Shown here in pieces: positions 23,704 through 24,226 of a stretch of 24,226 nucleotides of DNA (the stretch's first letter is position 1; every line of letters starts with the position of its first letter). The position numbers and the translations under genes were made by a program. The DNA is taken from positions 1-24,226 of the forward strand of contig JAEWGL010000124.1 in the NCBI GenBank assembly GCA_023388335.1, given 5' to 3'. Under the pieces are notes generated by a model, which ran no database searches, was not told the origin of the DNA, and saw only the letters and a program-made list of their open reading frames with translations. Source of the DNA: Pseudomonadota bacterium. GTDB taxonomy: Bacteria; Pseudomonadota; Gammaproteobacteria; Pseudomonadales; Pseudomonadaceae.

Positions 23704-23735
23704 AACCCGCGTATAATTCGCGGGTTTAATTTTTC
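23704..23735 (+). terminator. isc operon terminator with ndk -10 box in its loop
   Basis: AACCCGCG (23704-23711) and CGCGGGTT (23719-23726) form an 8-bp stem followed by TTAATTTTT, a likely intrinsic terminator for the isc operon. The 7-nt loop is TATAATT, a perfect sigma70 -10 box at 23712-23717. TAGGCA lies 17 bp upstream (23689-23694, four of six to TTGACA). The same 40 bp therefore probably end isc transcription and start ndk transcription. Confidence 0.7.
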
Positions 23736-23761
23736 GCAATACTCAAATTCTGGAGTTTTCC

Positions 23762-24187
23762 ATGGCTGTTCAACGTACTTTCTCCATCATCAAGCCAGAC
23801 GCCGTAGCCAAGAACGTGATCGGCAAGATCACCACCCGCTTCGAAGAAGCTGGCCTGCGCATCGTCGCTTCGAAGATCAAGCAGCTGTCCAAGGCCGAGG
23901 CCGAAGGCTTCTACGCCGAGCACAAAGAGCGCGGCTTCTTCGGTGACCTGGTTGCCTTCATGACTTCCGGCCCTGTCGTTGTACAGGTTCTGGAAGGCGA
24001 GAACGCCATCGCGCTGAACCGCGAGCTGATGGGCGCCACCAACCCTAAAGAAGCTGCTGCCGGCACCATCCGCGCTGATTTCGCCGAGTCCATCGACGCC
24101 AACGCCGTTCACGGTTCGGACTCCGAAGCCGCTGCTGCTCGCGAAATCGCTTACTTCTTCGCTGCTACCGAGGTAACCACTCGCTAA
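23762..24187 (+). CDS. ndk: Nucleoside diphosphate kinase
   Basis: This is a 141-residue enzyme that balances (d)NTP pools by phosphate transfer through a histidine. The conserved start (QRTFSIIKPDAVAKNVIG), RGFFGDLVAFMTSGPVVVQVLEG, and the active-site segment NAVHGSDSEAAAAREI with the phospho-His are visible. The ATG at 23762 follows GGAG at a normal distance. It is probably transcribed from its own promoter in the terminator loop just upstream. Confidence 0.98.
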   Translation: MAVQRTFSIIKPDAVAKNVIGKITTRFEEAGLRIVASKIKQLSKAEAEGFYAEHKERGFFGDLVAFMTSGPVVVQVLEGENAIALNRELMGATNPKEAAAGTIRADFAESIDANAVHGSDSEAAAAREIAYFFAATEVTTR

Positions 24188-24215
24188 GCGAAAGCTTAAG
24201 GGTGAAGGTGAATCC

Positions 24216-24226
24216 ATGACGACATC
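24216..24226 (+). CDS. rlmN: Probable start of rlmN (23S rRNA/tRNA methyltransferase), cut by window end
   Basis: An ATG at 24216 preceded by GAAGGTG reads MTT and the start of a serine codon before the window ends. In pseudomonads ndk is followed by rlmN, whose protein commonly begins MTTS. The call rests on this synteny and on three codons. Confidence 0.5.

Noticed and set aside
1..24226. CRISPR array, transposase, integrase or phage genes
   Set aside because: I found no regularly spaced repeats, no insertion-sequence ends and no recombinase-like protein in any frame.

Overview
The window looks like chromosome of a Pseudomonas, most likely of the P. putida group. The evidence is the gene order queA-tgt-yajC-secD-secF followed by suhB, trmJ-cysE and the full iscRSUA-hscBA-fdx-iscX-ndk cluster, the GC-rich third codon positions, and a typical P. 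putida REP half-sequence at the left edge. The species call rests on recalled family features and was not tested by a search.

Positions 1-9000 form an accessory block. By eye it is less GC-rich and less codon-biased than the rest. All its genes run on the minus strand, right to left: a LysR-type regulator (7669-8586), a PotABCD-like ABC importer (binding protein 6392-7423, ATPase 5281-6351, permeases 4419-5288 and 3613-4422), an intrinsic terminator (3553-3580), then a three-subunit flavin/iron-sulfur dehydrogenase of the opine/hydroxyproline/HCN-synthase type (2384-3520, 2059-2394, 696-2066), and a RidA-family imine deaminase (300-659). The proposed logic is uptake of an amine, imino acid or opine-like compound, oxidation of its C-N bond by the FAD/[2Fe-2S] complex, and hydrolysis or detoxification of the imine by RidA. 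The substrate cannot be read from the sequence. Left of the block lies what appears to be the last 21 codons of a TonB-dependent receptor (210-275), cut off right beside ridA, which suggests that the block replaced or interrupted a siderophore-receptor gene.

Positions 9000-9270 are the boundary: tRNA-Leu(CAA) on the minus strand (9075-9159), with a near-consensus sigma70 promoter and its own terminator, and the 3' end of the tRNA facing the accessory block. About 400 bp between the regulator and this terminator hold no recognisable gene.

Positions 9268-14750 carry queA and tgt (queuosine in tRNA) and the SecDF-YajC translocase genes, ending in a strong terminator. Next come a small glycine-zipper envelope protein (14808-15353), a bidirectional terminator, and suhB on the minus strand (15455-16273). 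Divergent from suhB run trmJ and cysE (16420-17979), with a weak terminator after cysE.

Positions 18075-23730 hold the ISC iron-sulfur assembly operon behind an IscR-type operator/promoter. Its key residues are intact: the IscR Cys triad, IscS Lys206 and Cys328, IscU Cys37/63/106 with the LPPVK motif, IscA Cys35/99/101, the HscB HPD motif and the ferredoxin cysteines. The operon ends in a hairpin whose loop holds the probable -10 box of ndk (23762-24187). The last 11 bases are probably the start of rlmN.
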